Shown: piece by piece, positions 12,841-24,771 of the stretch
How the letters are laid out: every line of letters begins with the position of its first letter
Position numbering within the stretch: the stretch's first letter is position 1
Assembly (NCBI RefSeq): GCF_000004825.1
Contig: NW_008805073.1
Coordinates: 682,001-746,000, forward strand
From: Heterostelium album PN500
Taxonomy: Eukaryota; Evosea; Eumycetozoa; Acytosteliales; Acytosteliaceae
Length of the DNA: 64,000 nt
Direction of reading: 5' to 3'
The notes under the pieces: generated by a model
Databases searched by the model: none
What the model saw: only the letters and a program-made list of their open reading frames with translations
Told to the model about the DNA's origin: nothing
Program-made: the position numbers and the translations under genes

Positions 12841-13608
12841 TTAGTTCTTTTGTTTTAATCTATAAAAATGAATAATAAATTGTTAATAAACTTTTTTGAC
12901 TTTTTGTTATTATTATTATTATTATTCTATACTAACCTGTTAAGTCTTTCAGTAAGTTCATCGGTTTCAACTTGTTGTACTTTTTCAGATGGAACGGCAC
13001 CCATTTGCATACCGACGTTGAGACCGTGTTCGTCGGCAACCTGTGAAATCAGTAGATCGACTTGGTCGGCAGGTGTTGAAAGTGTGGTGGTTTGGTTCAT
13101 TGCGTTCTCTACGTATACCGATTGGACATCGAGATCCTCAAACTGTCTCTCGAATTGATCCATTACATGTGTTATCTTTTCAAGGTCCATCGAACGCATC
13201 GATTTCTCCATTGACTTTACAATGTTTGCCATGGAACCGGTGACCGATTTCATTCTGATGGCAGTCTCTACACGTGATGCAACGGCATCGATTCTCGATG
13301 CCAATCTCAAGTAATTCAGTGATTGATTCTTCTCACGAATAGCGTTCTGTGCATATATTCTTGCACCGTCCATATTTCCCTGTTCGATGGCTTTCTTTAA
13401 CTTTAGTTTTTGTGCTTTCTCATTCTGTTCTGATTTCTTTGACTGTCTTTCTAATTGCTTAGATGTGAACTTTAATTGAAATAATTGATCTATTTATTAT
13501 TTATTGATAGATAGATAGATAGATAGGAGAGATTCAATGTTAAAAATCTACAAAGCAAAAAACAAAACTTAATCATATTTTTAAACTTTCAAATAACTTA
13601 CTTTCCAT
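12841..13608 (-). CDS. chmp1: CHMP1/Did2 ESCRT-III-associated subunit
   Basis: There are three exons: a 7-base first exon (13602-13608, ATG GAA A), the main exon 12937-13489 and a 19-base last exon 12841-12859. They total 579 bases, exactly 193 codons (192 aa; human CHMP1A is 196). The joined start reads MENQLFQLKFTSKQLERQ, matching human MDDTLFQLKFTAKQLEK. The helical core contains ARIYAQNAIREKN and LRLASRIDAVASRVETA, and the C-terminus reads DELTERLNRLKQKN, the MIT-interacting MIM1 helix that recruits Vps4. CHMP1 acts at endosomes and the cytokinetic bridge in membrane scission. Both mini-exons are needed: without the last one the MIM1 helix would be truncated. It is transcribed toward kif12. 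The reading is strongly supported by phase agreement at both junctions. Confidence 0.95.
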
Positions 13609-15440
13609 TTTTATGTAAAAAAAGATCTAAAAGTTTATAATGAATATAATAAAGTAATAAAATAATAACTAAATAATAAATATATCTATATTATCGGTAC
13701 AAATAAATAATAATAATAATAAACAATCAAAAAAATAATGATAATTAACAAAAAAAATTAAAAAAAATTAATAAATAAAGAAATTTTAATTAAATTTTGA
13801 AAAATTGAAAAACAGAAAAAATTTATCTTTATTTTTTGAGATAGTTTGTTTTTTGATAACGGAAGAATTAAATGACCTTAAAAAACATTGTTCATTGAAA
13901 TTTTCAATGGTTTGATTGTCTTATGAATTATGAATCTTATAAATAATATATAAATAATATATATATATATATATATCTTTAATCGAACCATTGTATATTA
14001 ATAAAATATTAAAAGTAAAAGGTTGTAACTAATCTGATGGATATAAAGTCGAACTTGAAAGTGAGTCATGGTAATAATAATCATTCCATTAATATTGTAG
14101 TATCAGTACAATATAAAATCCTCACCATTATTATTAATTATTTCGATCAAGAAAAAAATAATAAAATTATTAAATGTGATAAAGAGTTTGGTTGGATTGT
14201 TTGGAACAAATATTTATATATGTTCTAGATTGTTGTAGCTAAATCTAATGATTCATCAAGATGATATATTAATAATAATTTATATTATTATTGAAATTTC
14301 AATAATGAATCAGATTTTTGGAATGATGTTCATCAAACGAATCTGCAAATAATTTGACAGCGGTGTTCCGTATTTAGATTGATGTATCGCAATCAACCAA
14401 GTGTAAATGCAAATTAATTTAAGTATAAACATTTTGATGACTCACAAAGAAACTAAACTATTGAATCAATCAGATTTCTTTCTTTACTCACGATTACTTT
14501 TAAAAATATTCGACCCACTTGTTCTGCACTTTTGTTTTTCTTTTTTTCCCAATTTCCATCTGAGAATAGTTAAGATTATTGATAATAAAAAATAAATTTC
14601 GCTCGATTTTTTTCTTTTTTGTAACTTTTTTCATTTTAGGTATTTAATCGAATTTGAATACACACACCCCAAAAAAATACTTTTTTCAAATTTATTTTAA
14701 ATTTAATTATTTTTTTTGTAAGTTTTTTTTTTTTTTTTTGTTTTTTTTTTGTTTTTTCGAACTCATAAATATGAACTCAAATCACAGCTGACAGCACTGT
14801 TTTTTTTCCCTCTAAGTCTATATTATATATAAAGGTAAAGTAATCAAATTATATTATAGCTTTGCTTTTAAAACAAGCTTTGGAAACAACTTTTCACACA
14901 CAGAAGTTTATAACTGGACGACTTTTTGTTGTATAAAAAAATTTCATCATTATCACTTTGTCGTTTTGTGCGCATAATTCAAATTTTGACACAGATATAG
15001 TTAATTGGAGTATCTAAGAACATACAATTTATATTAAAGTCAAGAATAATAGTAGCAAAAGATTGATACTCAAAATTAAATCTTCACTTGGTTAATTTGA
15101 CAAATGATTCGTCATTTCAATAAAACACTCATAATGTCATAATAGTCATAATTTTTATAAACAACCCAAATTTTTAACCAATCGAAAGATATTAATAATT
15201 TAATAGTAAGAGTCGATAATAATAATAATAATAATATTACTTTTTCAAAAAAGGTTAGTTTTTTTTGTTTTTTTTTTTTTTTGCTACATTTTTTGTGTGT
15301 CACACCTTACAAATCATATATCTCAATAGTGGTAGTAATAATGTTAAAAAATGATGTTATTCAAATTGAATTCTTTTTTTATTTTTACTTAACAACATTT
15401 ACATCTATATTGTCAAAATAATATACAAATTTAAAAAAAG
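13609..15440. other. Gene-poor AT-rich region between CHMP1 and sahA
   Basis: Divergent upstream DNA of about 1.9 kb. It contains homopolymer runs (for example T-runs near 14726-14755 and 15260-15281), an (AT)n run near 13960-13976 and a palindrome near 14288-14308. A 63-codon ATG frame at 14037-14228 has no recognisable features. No tRNA or other RNA gene could be identified. Confidence 0.55.
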
Positions 15441-15556
15441 ATAAAAGATTTTTTTTTTTAAACTCGTTTTATTTATTTAAATATAAAACTATATATTTTT
15501 TTTTTTCATTCAATCAAATAATTTATTAATTATTAAACTATCAACACATATAGAAA
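15441..15556 (+). promoter_or_regulatory. Putative core promoter and 5' leader of sahA
   Basis: A TATA-like AAATATAAAACTATATA (about 15479-15495) is followed directly by an oligo-T run (15496-15506) and then an AT-rich, A-ended leader to the ATG at 15557. A TATA element next to oligo-T is the usual core promoter pattern of dictyostelid genes. The start codon context AAAATG is also typical. Start site not determined. Confidence 0.5.
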
Positions 15557-16988
15557 ATGTCTGCTGATAAGAAGCTTCCATACAAAGTTAAGGATATCTC
15601 TCTTGCTGAGTGGGGTCGTAAGGAACTCGACATTGCCGAGAATGAGATGCCAGGTCTCATGGCTCTCCGTAAGAAGTACGGTCCAAACCAAATTTTGAAG
15701 GGTGCCCGTATTGCCGGTTGTCTCCACATGACCATCCAAACTGCCGTTCTTATTGAGACTTTGACTGCTCTCGGTGCTCAAGTCCAATGGTCATCATGCA
15801 ACATTTTCTCCACCCAAGATCACGCCGCCGCCGCTATCGCTGCTACCGGTGTCCCAGTTTACGCCTGGAAGGGTGAGACTGAAGAGGAATACAACTGGTG
15901 TATCGAGCAAACCTTGATCTTCCCAGACGGTCAACCACTCAATATGATCCTCGACGATGGTGGTGATCTCACCAACATCATCCACGACAAGTACCCACAC
16001 TTGTTGGCTGGTATCAAGGGTGTCTCTGAAGAGACCACCACTGGTGTCCACAACCTCCACCGTATGCACAAGGAAGGAAAGTTGAAGCTCCCAGCTATCA
16101 ACGTCAACGACTCTGTCACCAAGTCCAAGTTTGACAACTTGTACGGTTGCCGTGAGTCCTTAATCGACGGTATCAAGCGTGCCACCGATGTTATGATTGC
16201 CGGTAAAGTTGCTGTCGTAAGTATCATATGATGATCATTAATAATATATTTATAAATTATACTCTTTAACTTATAAATATATAAACTTATATACTTGTAT
16301 ACATATATACTAATGAATATAATAACTATTTACATATAAAAAGGTTGCAGGTTATGGAGATGTCGGAAAAGGATGTGTCCAATCTCTCTCAAAGATGGGT
16401 GCTCGTGTCTTGATCACTGAAATCGATCCAATCAATGCCCTCCAAGCTTGCATGGACGGATTCCAAATTGTCACCATGGAGGAAGCCGCCCCACAAGGTA
16501 ACATTTTCGTCACCACCACCGGTTGCCGTGATATCATCGTCGATCGTCATTTCGAAGCCATGAAGGAAGACGCCATCGTCTGTAACATTGGTCATTTCGA
16601 TATTGAAATCGATGTTGCCTGGTTGAACGCCAACGCCACCAAGGACACTGTCAAGCCACAAGTCGACCGTTACACCATGAAGAACGGACGTCACATCATC
16701 TTGCTCGCTGAAGGTCGTCTCGTCAACTTGGGTTGTGCCACCGGTCATCCATCTTTCGTCATGTCCAACTCTTTCTCCAACCAAACCTTGGCCCAAATTG
16801 CTCTCTGGACTGAGACCTCCAAGTATCCAATCGGAGTTCACTTGCTTCCAAAGATCTTGGATGAGGAGGTAGCTCGTCTCCATCTCGGTATCTTGGGTGC
16901 CAACCTCACCGTCTTGACCGACAAGCAATCTGCTTACCTCGATGTTCCAGTTGCTGGTCCATTCAAACCAGAGGGATACCGTTATTAA
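15557..16988 (+). CDS. sahA: S-adenosyl-L-homocysteine hydrolase
   Basis: Two exons (15557-16216, 16344-16988) join at phase 0 to give 434 aa, the usual length. The enzyme splits S-adenosylhomocysteine into homocysteine and adenosine, keeping cytosolic methyltransferases free of product inhibition. Visible hallmarks are [19 protein letters not shown], the substrate-site stretches STQDHAAAA and LDDGGDLTN, the lysine-bearing [13 protein letters not shown], the NAD-binding glycine motif [11 protein letters not shown], and the C-terminal KPEGYRY whose Lys and Tyr complete the neighbouring subunit's NAD site. Codon usage is strongly biased to C-ending codons (GTC, ACC, AAG), unlike neighbours, as expected for a highly expressed gene. 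The single intron interrupts just before the NAD motif. The 3' flank has AATAAAA at about 17020 and then enters a repeat block. Confidence 0.98.
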
Positions 16989-17049
16989 ATTAATTCCCAC
17001 TATTGCAAACATTTTCATAAAATAAAACTTAAATATTTCAAAATACTCC

Positions 17050-17430
17050 TTGCCATTGATTTTCTCTCAAGTTTCAGGTGCACCGATTTTTTTCTCTCGA
17101 GTTCAAATTTCCACTTTCACCCTTTTCACTGATTCTGTTCCAATTTTTTTTCTCTCGAGTTCAAATTTCCACTTCACACTTTTCACCGATTCTATTCCTG
17201 TTCGACCCGTTTCACAGATTGATTCCATTTCGCCTGTATCTGCTGTTCCACCGACTATATTTCACCTGATTCCACACTTTTCACTGATTCTATTTCAAAT
17301 TTTTTTTTCTCTAGAGGTTTCAAATTTCACCCATTTCGACAACTTCATCTGTTCCACATATTTCAATTTCATTCACCTATTTCACCCGTTTAAACTGATT
17401 TTTCTTTCAAGTCTCGAGCCATAGTCACAG
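17050..17430. repeat. Degenerate tandem repeat downstream of sahA
   Basis: The phrase TTCTCTCGAGTTCAAATTTC recurs with GATTCTGTTCC and TTTTCACYGATTC spacers at about 17090, 17148 and, more decayed, 17305 and 17400. The period is roughly 55-60 bases. The block is pyrimidine-rich on the plus strand. An open frame through it has no protein-like features and is not a gene. Confidence 0.7.
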
Positions 17431-17592
17431 AAATGGAAGATCTTGTTCTAGTAATTAAATCATTACCTAATTAATAGAATAGAAACTTGGTCGTGAATGG
17501 AGAAACTAAAGGCTCTTTCATCAAACGGAGGTGAAGCTCAAGCGAAACAAACCACCTTATCGAGTACTCCCAAAGGCTTCTGTCATGAATAG

Positions 17593-17932
17593 TTTGACTT
17601 CTTGGTGTGAACCTTGTCAAATATTTTAGGGATTTCTATAACATTTTATTTAACATAGAAAAGTTATCTACAAGAAATATCAAAGGAGGATCCTACTTGG
17701 TCTACTTTTGACAACAGAGAGTATTTCAGATGCTACCCATCAATGATGTCAAAGAAAAGAGTTTTCCAACCTATGTTTACTAGGAAAACATTACATTCAA
17801 TGAATTAATGCCAGATTTTAGAGGTACTGCCGAGTTATACTACAATTTCTTATATGAACATTGGGTCTATTCCAAGAGGAACCACATTGTCACGTCTGGA
17901 TTGACAAGGTTCACACCAACCAAGAAGTCAAA
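17593..17932. repeat. Inverted repeat pair (28 bp arms)
   Basis: The 28 bases at 17593-17620 are the reverse complement of 17901-17932 apart from a four-base CCAA expansion in the second arm. The arms lie 280 bases apart. The core shared word is TTGACAAGGTTCACACCAA. They may be two opposite copies of one decayed coding fragment. Confidence 0.75.
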
Positions 17933-18503
17933 CATATAAATGATTTCTATCCCATGACAATACAATCTATAATACCATTTATGACTACCAAGTCACGGTA
18001 TTCCAACTCTGTATTCAAGTTTGGAATTTGTTGTCGATGGGTTATCGGATACTAATAAGTCGATATAATTTCGAAAATAAAATGTCACTGATAACGACCA
18101 ATAGCCAAAGACGAAGTTAGTAGGTGGTTGGAGGAGTTGTTGTCAGTCAGCTTAATGACTTAGGCTAAAAGATAATTGAAGTGAGCAAGCAATGTTTGAA
18201 CCACTAGACTCTCTCTGACCACAACTCAAACATTACAAGTTTCGTGTCTCCAAATCCCAAAGCTATTTCAAAAACAAATTTATTATCTAAAAACATTATT
18301 GAATTTTGACATATCAATTTTTTGTGAATTCCAGAGCATCATTGAAAGAGTTAATTATTTCTAAAATTATTTGATAGCCTATTTCAAAAGAAATAATAGA
18401 TGGAATAAGCAATTAATGATAAAAAAAAAAACAAATTGATAAATCGGAAAAACATAAATATTCAAAATGTATCAGTTCATATCTTTAAAATATAAAATTA
18501 TAG

Positions 18504-18545
18504 GGGAAGAGGAGTTTATTTGATTATAAAATGGTACAACATTGA
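18504..18545 (-). repeat. Duplicated 3' end of the zinc-ribbon CaaX gene
   Basis: These 42 bases match 24318-24363 with one four-base difference and a few substitutions. On the minus strand the shared part reads QCCTIL and a stop, then the 3' flank. No zinc-ribbon codons precede it here, so it is a fragment rather than a second gene. Confidence 0.7.
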
Positions 18546-18781
18546 GGTTGTCGGAAAAAACTACAAAAATTGGAGAACCAAGAAAAAATATCTTTGTCCT
18601 TCACAACAATGTTTTTCATATCAAAAACAAAAAACAAGATTTTCTCTCAAGTTTCAAGTGTGATTAAAAAATAAAATAAAAAGTAGGTATCAATTAATTG
18701 TTGTTTCTCTGTATGGGTATACTAAAAGATAGTAAAATAAAAATAAAAAAAAGATAGTAATAACACTTTCATATTATATTA

Positions 18782-21700
18782 TTAATTCTTTAATGTTAAA
18801 TCTTTGAATATCTTGTCTGGAACTATAGCAGGAGTGTTTCTAGTTTCCTGTTGAACGAGTCTATCGATCTTGTTGTTAAAGTCATTGGTTCCAGAGTTTG
18901 TAAGGGACGATGTAGATGTAGCTTTCGTATTGGCAATGGCACAGTACAGGTTGGCTAATGGCATTCTTGGGTTGATAGCAATCACTTGATTAAGTAGTGA
19001 CAAGGCATTGTTGATATCGTTATCCACTTGTTTCGATGCTTTCTTATCATTATTGGATATTAACAGTACGATCGATTTGAATAGCAATAGAATTGGGTGA
19101 GTTGTTGTATTCGACGTCTCGTTATTATAATCATTGAAAATCTTGATTGCTTCCTTCCACTTTTTCATCATGATATAATATCTCATCAATCTTCCAACTG
19201 TAATCAATCTAAGATCTTCATCATTAGCACCTGCTAGTGTCAAAGATTGATTCAAACATAATAAAGATGCATCCAATAAATTCATTTCTTCATAAATATA
19301 TGATAGTTCCTAATGATAAATATAACATGTTAATAATTGTTATAATAAATGAAATCATGTTATCATAATAACTTACATGATATAAATGTATATTAGTATT
19401 ATCTAGTGTTAATGATTGTTTATAAAGTTTCAATGCACTTGTTCTATCGTTATTAATCAGTTGATACCTTGCTTGTTGTCTAATGAGTTGTGATTGTATC
19501 TTGTTATCTTTTTCATGTTGTTTCAATAGCGATTGATTCAACTCTGTAAATTCCTTCTCTCTGGACAGGTGCATCAAGATATCCGATAGTTGAACAGAGT
19601 GTTGTTTGCTAGTGTTGTCATTTCCATATCTATCTGTAATTAAACGGTTGGCAGTCAATGCAGATTCGAAATCTTCAAGACTTTGACTGTGTAGAGCTTG
19701 TAGATACAGTAGATTCGAGAGATCTTTCCAAGCGTTGGTATCGCTAGGACAACTATGTACTATACGTTTCATCTGCTTGATAGATTCGGAAATGTTGACT
19801 GAATAGCAACGATCTACTTGCAACAAATGTGATTTGGCAAATGTATATTCGATTGATTTGGCATCATATCGATGGTTGTCACTGTCAACTGTGTGGTTGG
19901 CAGAGATGTTTCTAGAGTTCTCTAGGCGTGTGAGAATGGATTTGATTGCAGATGAATCCGATAGTTGATGATAACGATTGAGATGATCTAAAAGTAGTTT
20001 CCAAACGTGAGGATAATGTGGATAGGCATGACATGCTCTGATCAACTGTGAACGAGCCTGTGCGATATCATTGGTTTGTAATGCGATGATCGATTGTAGA
20101 ATATAGTTTTCAAGAGTGACAGACATTGACTTGTTGGCGTGATCCACCAACAATTGTTTGGCAGCCTGACAATCGTTCGCTAGAATCTTGATCGCCGAAC
20201 TCAAATAGATGGCCGGTGCAAATCGATTGTCAACAGCCAACACCTTCTCAATGATTTGTTCGGCTTGTGGGAGTTTCTTACACTGATAGAGTACCTTTGC
20301 CAACGATATCAAAAGAGTACACTTCTTTCGTCGCAAAATCGATTCGTCTTGACCTGCTTGGTGAATCGATGCAACCGATGCTTGGTAAGCTTGAATGGAT
20401 TTGTCTGGTTGTCCCAATCGGTAGTTTGCAATAGCAATAATCTCCCAGATCTGACTATTTCCAACGGCTCCCGACATACACTTGTCTCCTTCAGTAATAT
20501 ATGGCGTCAGTGTATCCAAACATTGTTTCCATTGTCCAGCTTTCAATTGTACTCTTGAAAGATTGATTTCAATACATTTCTTCTTTGTAATTGAATCGTT
20601 ATCCATTTGATTATTATTGCCACCAATATCATTGTTTCTAATTGAATTCAAACTAAATTGATTTGGTTTAACTATATTATTGTTGTTGCTGCTGCTGTTG
20701 TTGTCTACCAATTTAGTTAATGCAAGATGAAGTTGATCAATTGCAAGTTGATATTGTCCGTTGGATTCGAGAATCAATGCAAGATAGTTGTGTGCTTCAA
20801 TGAGGGATGAACAGGTTGTCGAGCTATAGAGTGCGATGTATCTTGCCAGTTGTTGCTGTGCAGTGGTATTGTCTTTGTGCTGATAGGCAAGAATGGCAGA
20901 ACCTATCAGTGCTTCTCCAACTGGTTGTTGTTCCAGTGCACTTTGAATGTGAACATAGTCAGAGTGTGCAAGTTCCAATTGATCGATTGCCAAGATCGAT
21001 CCGTTCAACTCGTGGATTAGACCTTGTAGTGACCAGACACTGCTTGAATCTGGATCGTTGGAGCGGGCAACCATCAGCGCTGAACTGGCAAGATCCAATT
21101 GATTCGATTGCAAGTAGAGTGCACAGAGATTGTTGTACGGTTCGAAACGAGTGGAATTCAATTGAATCGAACGGATAAAACAATGTTGTGATTGCAATGG
21201 ATAGCTATCCATCAGAATGACACCCATCAAATTCCAAAGACTATAGTCAGTCGAAGACAGATTGATAGCAACACTAATAAACTTGATAGCCGATCGTAAA
21301 ACTGTTTGTTTCTTCTCTGATTCCGGACCGTTGCTACTACAACAAAGATATTGATAGTAATGGTTAATTGCTAGGTCTTTCAGTGTCGACGATCTGTTGT
21401 TGTTGTGTTGACATTTCAAATAGGCATCGGCACCCTGTTGTAGCTTTTGTTGAACATCCAATGAATTCATTCCTTGCAAAGCAATATGGTGATAAAAAGT
21501 AGAGATATCACCGAGCAACTTCCACAGACAGAATATCTTGGAATCTTGTTCAATCGCTAGTTGGATGGTTGTCTCTGCCGACTCGAGCGATTGTAATGCC
21601 ATTCTAGACGATCCATTAGAGTGATAGTGTTTGGCGAGCTGGAAAAGACATTCGGCTTTGCCTTTGAGTGATGGCAAGTGTTTTCCGAGTTGGCTGAGAA

Positions 21701-23997
21701 CCTGGTCAAATTCAATGACTGCCTCATCGTTCAGCCCAAGAATCTTGTTTAAAACGGCAATCTGATAGTTCAACTCTGGTACTTTTTCATTGGTTTGATT
21801 CAGTAGTGTTTCCGCATGAGACAACGCCTTGAGCGATGCAATATATTTGGTTTGACGACGGTAGCATTCACCAATTCCACGCCAGTAGATAGTGGATTCC
21901 GGCTTGCCTTTCAACGCGGTCAAGAATGAGGTCGACGCTTGATCCAGCTCACCAAGATCCATCTGGTAGAGCGCCAGACGATAGAATGCCCATGAACAAC
22001 GGACAACATTGAGTTGGAATGACTTTCTATTGTCCAAGCAGTACTTGGTGATCTCACGGTAGAGAGAACTTGCAAGTGTGTATTGTTGTTGTGTGATATA
22101 GTAGTCCGATAGAGAACGACCGGCATCTTCATTCAGGATATCAAGAGACAATGCTTTCTGGTAACATTTCTTGGCACGTTCAACATCGTTGTTGACACGT
22201 TGGTACAGCATTCCAAGCTCAGAGAATGTCAGAGAGAATGCTGTGTTCTTCTGAGCAGCCTTTAAAAACATGAGAATAGCTTCACCACCACGTTGTTGTT
22301 TCGAATACAATAATCCCAATACAAAGTATCCAAGATGGAAATTCTCATCGTTGGCAATAGCGGATTCCAAATCCGATTTGATCAACGATAAATCTTTATC
22401 ATTGATTGGTTGTTCTGATGATATCAACTTTATCCAACAGCTATAAATAATTGATTGTGAACGATAACTAGTATTGCTGCTGTTGCTGCTGTTGCTGCCA
22501 CTGTCAATAACTTGTTGGAAATATTGTAATGATTTTTCGTATTTACGATCGTTAAAGTAGATGGTTGCCAATTTAAAGAGTAAATGACAGTTGCCCTGAT
22601 GTTTCTTTAGACATTCCTCTAGTACCAATATCGATTTCTCAAGTTCCCCGTGCATTGCCAACAATGATTGTGAACAAAATGATATGAATATCAATGAAGA
22701 TATCGGTATCAGCTGGATTCTCACGTGATTTGATTAACTCTAATGCTTTTCCAACTAGTTCTCTTATTTGATCGTATGATTTTGTTGTCATTTGTTGTTG
22801 TTGTTGTTCACCTGCAACTAGACATTTTAAAAGTGCATGATATCCAAGTAAAGCATTTGGATTCTTTGATACTCCACGCTCTAACATCTTTCTTGTGTTC
22901 TCACCGCAATCACCCAGTGTAATGGCGGCATAGTATCCAAGTCCCAACCAACCGATACTTCGTAATGGATGCATAATAACAAGCATCTGTGAAAGATTGA
23001 CAAGTGTAGATCGATCTTGTTTCTCGTCGTCCAAAGCCAACAAAACAAGTTGCTCCAACGGAAAGGCAGCAGTGAGAATCGCACGATTCATCTTTACACA
23101 CTCGGCAAACAACAAATCTCTGCTCTCATCACTCTTGTTGCTCGCTCTATACTGTCGCTGTAGTAACTCTATATAGTTGGTGAAAATCGACTCTGTCAAC
23201 TTCAAGCCCTGTGACTTGAGCAGCAGTTGTCCGTTGTCGGCGAGCAACTCGCTGTACAGCTTTATCAGGCTGTCCATTGTCTTGCCTCCTGGCTTGTAGA
23301 GTGTCAGAGTAACCTGTCGTTCAATGGCAATCACCTCTAGTCTTTGTTGATCGGTATGTTTCGGCGCACCGATGACATGTCGCTTTGCCGGATTCAGAAT
23401 TGGAATTGACTTTTCCTTCATCTTTGTTTCTACCATCTGCTTCACCTCTGCCGCCAGATTCAATCGTTCCAACTCCTCTTGTCTAATAAGCAGCTTGAGT
23501 CGTTCATCCTGTTGGTCAGCAGGAACACCAGCCAACAGCTGTTTGAGCAACGTTAGGGCATCGGCATGTCTTTGTGTAGAGATAAAGTTGTCCAATAACT
23601 TGACTTGAAGATCACGTTTCTTTGATTCATCGGTAGTCAAAGGAATCAATTGTTCTACAATCTTTAATAGCTTATCATTTTCACCACTCTTTGTATATAC
23701 ATCCATTAAACCCTAATATAAATTAATAAATACCATTAATAATTAGATATAAAACAAAGTGATAGAGTAACTTACTCTTAATGGAAATGGTGATGCAGGT
23801 GTTAATGATAATGCATTCTGATAGGATTTCTCACTTTCAGGGTATCTATTGAGATTGAATAACGATAGACCCATAAAGAGATGTATATTAAAGTTGTTGT
23901 GATAATCCAACGAGTCTGTGCATATCTCTAATGCTTTCTTATAATCTTTCTTATCGATTGCATCTCTTGCATCTTTCAATGATTGTTTTAAATCCAT
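18782..23997 (-). CDS. ttc37: SKI3/TTC37 tetratricopeptide subunit of the SKI complex
   Basis: Exons are 23776-23997, 19377-23711/23712 and 18782-19309, about 1694 aa after allowing for one frame slip. SKI3 is the TPR scaffold of the Ski2-Ski3-Ski8 complex, which feeds mRNA 3' ends into the cytoplasmic exosome. The whole chain is TPR helices: the N-terminus MDLKQSLKDARDAIDKKDYK and the motif NLNRYPESEKSYQNALSLTP are classical, and repeats continue to the end. Human TTC37 is 1564 aa. The middle exon is 4336 bases, one more than a multiple of three. The two open frames overlap at 22639-22724, and the switch is best explained by one surplus base in a C-run at 22646-22649 (GGGG on the coding strand). 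The final intron (19310-19376) is canonical. Family assignment rests on TPR content, length and N-terminus, so another long TPR protein is possible. Confidence 0.8.
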
Positions 23998-24341
23998 ACT
24001 GTTACTAGTTATTACATAAAACAATATGATATTTATATATTTTACAAAACAAACAAATAATAAATGTAAATTTAGAAATGATTGATGATCATCAAATCAA
24101 ATCAAAAACACTTTTCTTATTTTTTTTGCAAAGTTCTAAAAATGAAGTTTTGTTTTTTCATGGCAAATATTAATATTCATACAGAATAATGTATCTATCG
24201 TCTCTCTCTCTCTCTCTCAGATAGAGCTATTTATTATTGTTTATGTGTTAACCAAATTGAATTAGTTTATTTTTTATTTTTTTTTTTGATGTTATATCAT
24301 CTTTTAAAATAATTTAAGGGAAGAGGAGTTTGTTTGTTTGA

Positions 24342-24771
24342 TTATAAAATGGTGCAACATTGAATTTCTGCATTGGGATCATCCTCGACTAATCCACTTC
24401 CTTTGCATCTTGAACACCTTATACGACCTTTGCCGTTACAGAAATGACACTTGAATCATGAAGTAAAGTTATTGTTAGAATCATGATTTCAAAAGTTTTA
24501 AATTATGTTTGATTGGAATACTCACATTTATAGAAATTCTTCCGTTGTTGCATCTTCCTGAACCTTTGCAGTGGAAACACTCACTTTCACCATGGCCACG
24601 ACAGCGCGAACACTTTTTGGTGGCAAGTTGTTGTGGAGGATAACCATGTTTTTGTGGATAACCTTGTTGTTGATAGCCTTGTTGCTGTGGGTAACCTTGT
24701 TGCTGTGGGGCACAAGTAGATAATGGTATATCATCTCTTGAAGAATATTGATTTGAGTCTTGTCGAATCAT
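24342..24771 (-). CDS. Small DnaJ-type zinc-ribbon protein with Gln-Gly-Tyr repeats and CaaX tail
   Basis: Exons 24526-24771 and 24342-24449 give 117 aa. The N-terminal third is a PQQQGYPQQQGY-type repeat like those in rhodopsin tails and annexin leaders, which aid membrane-surface assembly. It is followed by DnaJ-central-domain cysteine repeats: CSRCRGHG, CFHCKGSG, CHFCNGKG and CSRCKGSG, four CxxCxGxG units that would bind two zinc ions. The protein ends QCCTIL, a CaaX box with Leu at the last position, predicting geranylgeranylation. The intron falls between the second and third zinc units and the junction is phase 0. No J domain is present. Membrane-anchored zinc-binding protein is inferred, and the biological role is unknown. 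Its last codons and 3' flank recur at 18504-18545. Confidence 0.8.

Larger units (their letters stand above)
17431..18781. other. Gene-free remnant region between sahA and SKI3
   Basis: No gene is supported. The base composition of 17430-18060 is richer and more codon-like than ordinary intergenic DNA, and fragments can be read on both strands, so this may be decayed former coding sequence. It includes an inverted duplication (17593-17620 against 17901-17932), a copy of the 3' end of the gene at 24342 (18504-18545), and the second copy (18638-18660) of a 23-base direct repeat first seen at 17058-17080. Confidence 0.55.

Noticed and set aside
14037-14228. 63-codon ATG frame
   Set aside because: Ile/Asn-rich chance frame without recognisable features.
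18170-18240. Possible tRNA-like stretch with GTTTGAACCAC
   Set aside because: No acceptor stem or paired T-arm could be formed on either strand.
22646-22724. Short intron as an explanation for the SKI3 frame change
   Set aside because: The candidate GTGAGA...TTGAG segment is not AT-rich, unlike all other introns here, and encodes plausible TPR helix in the first frame.
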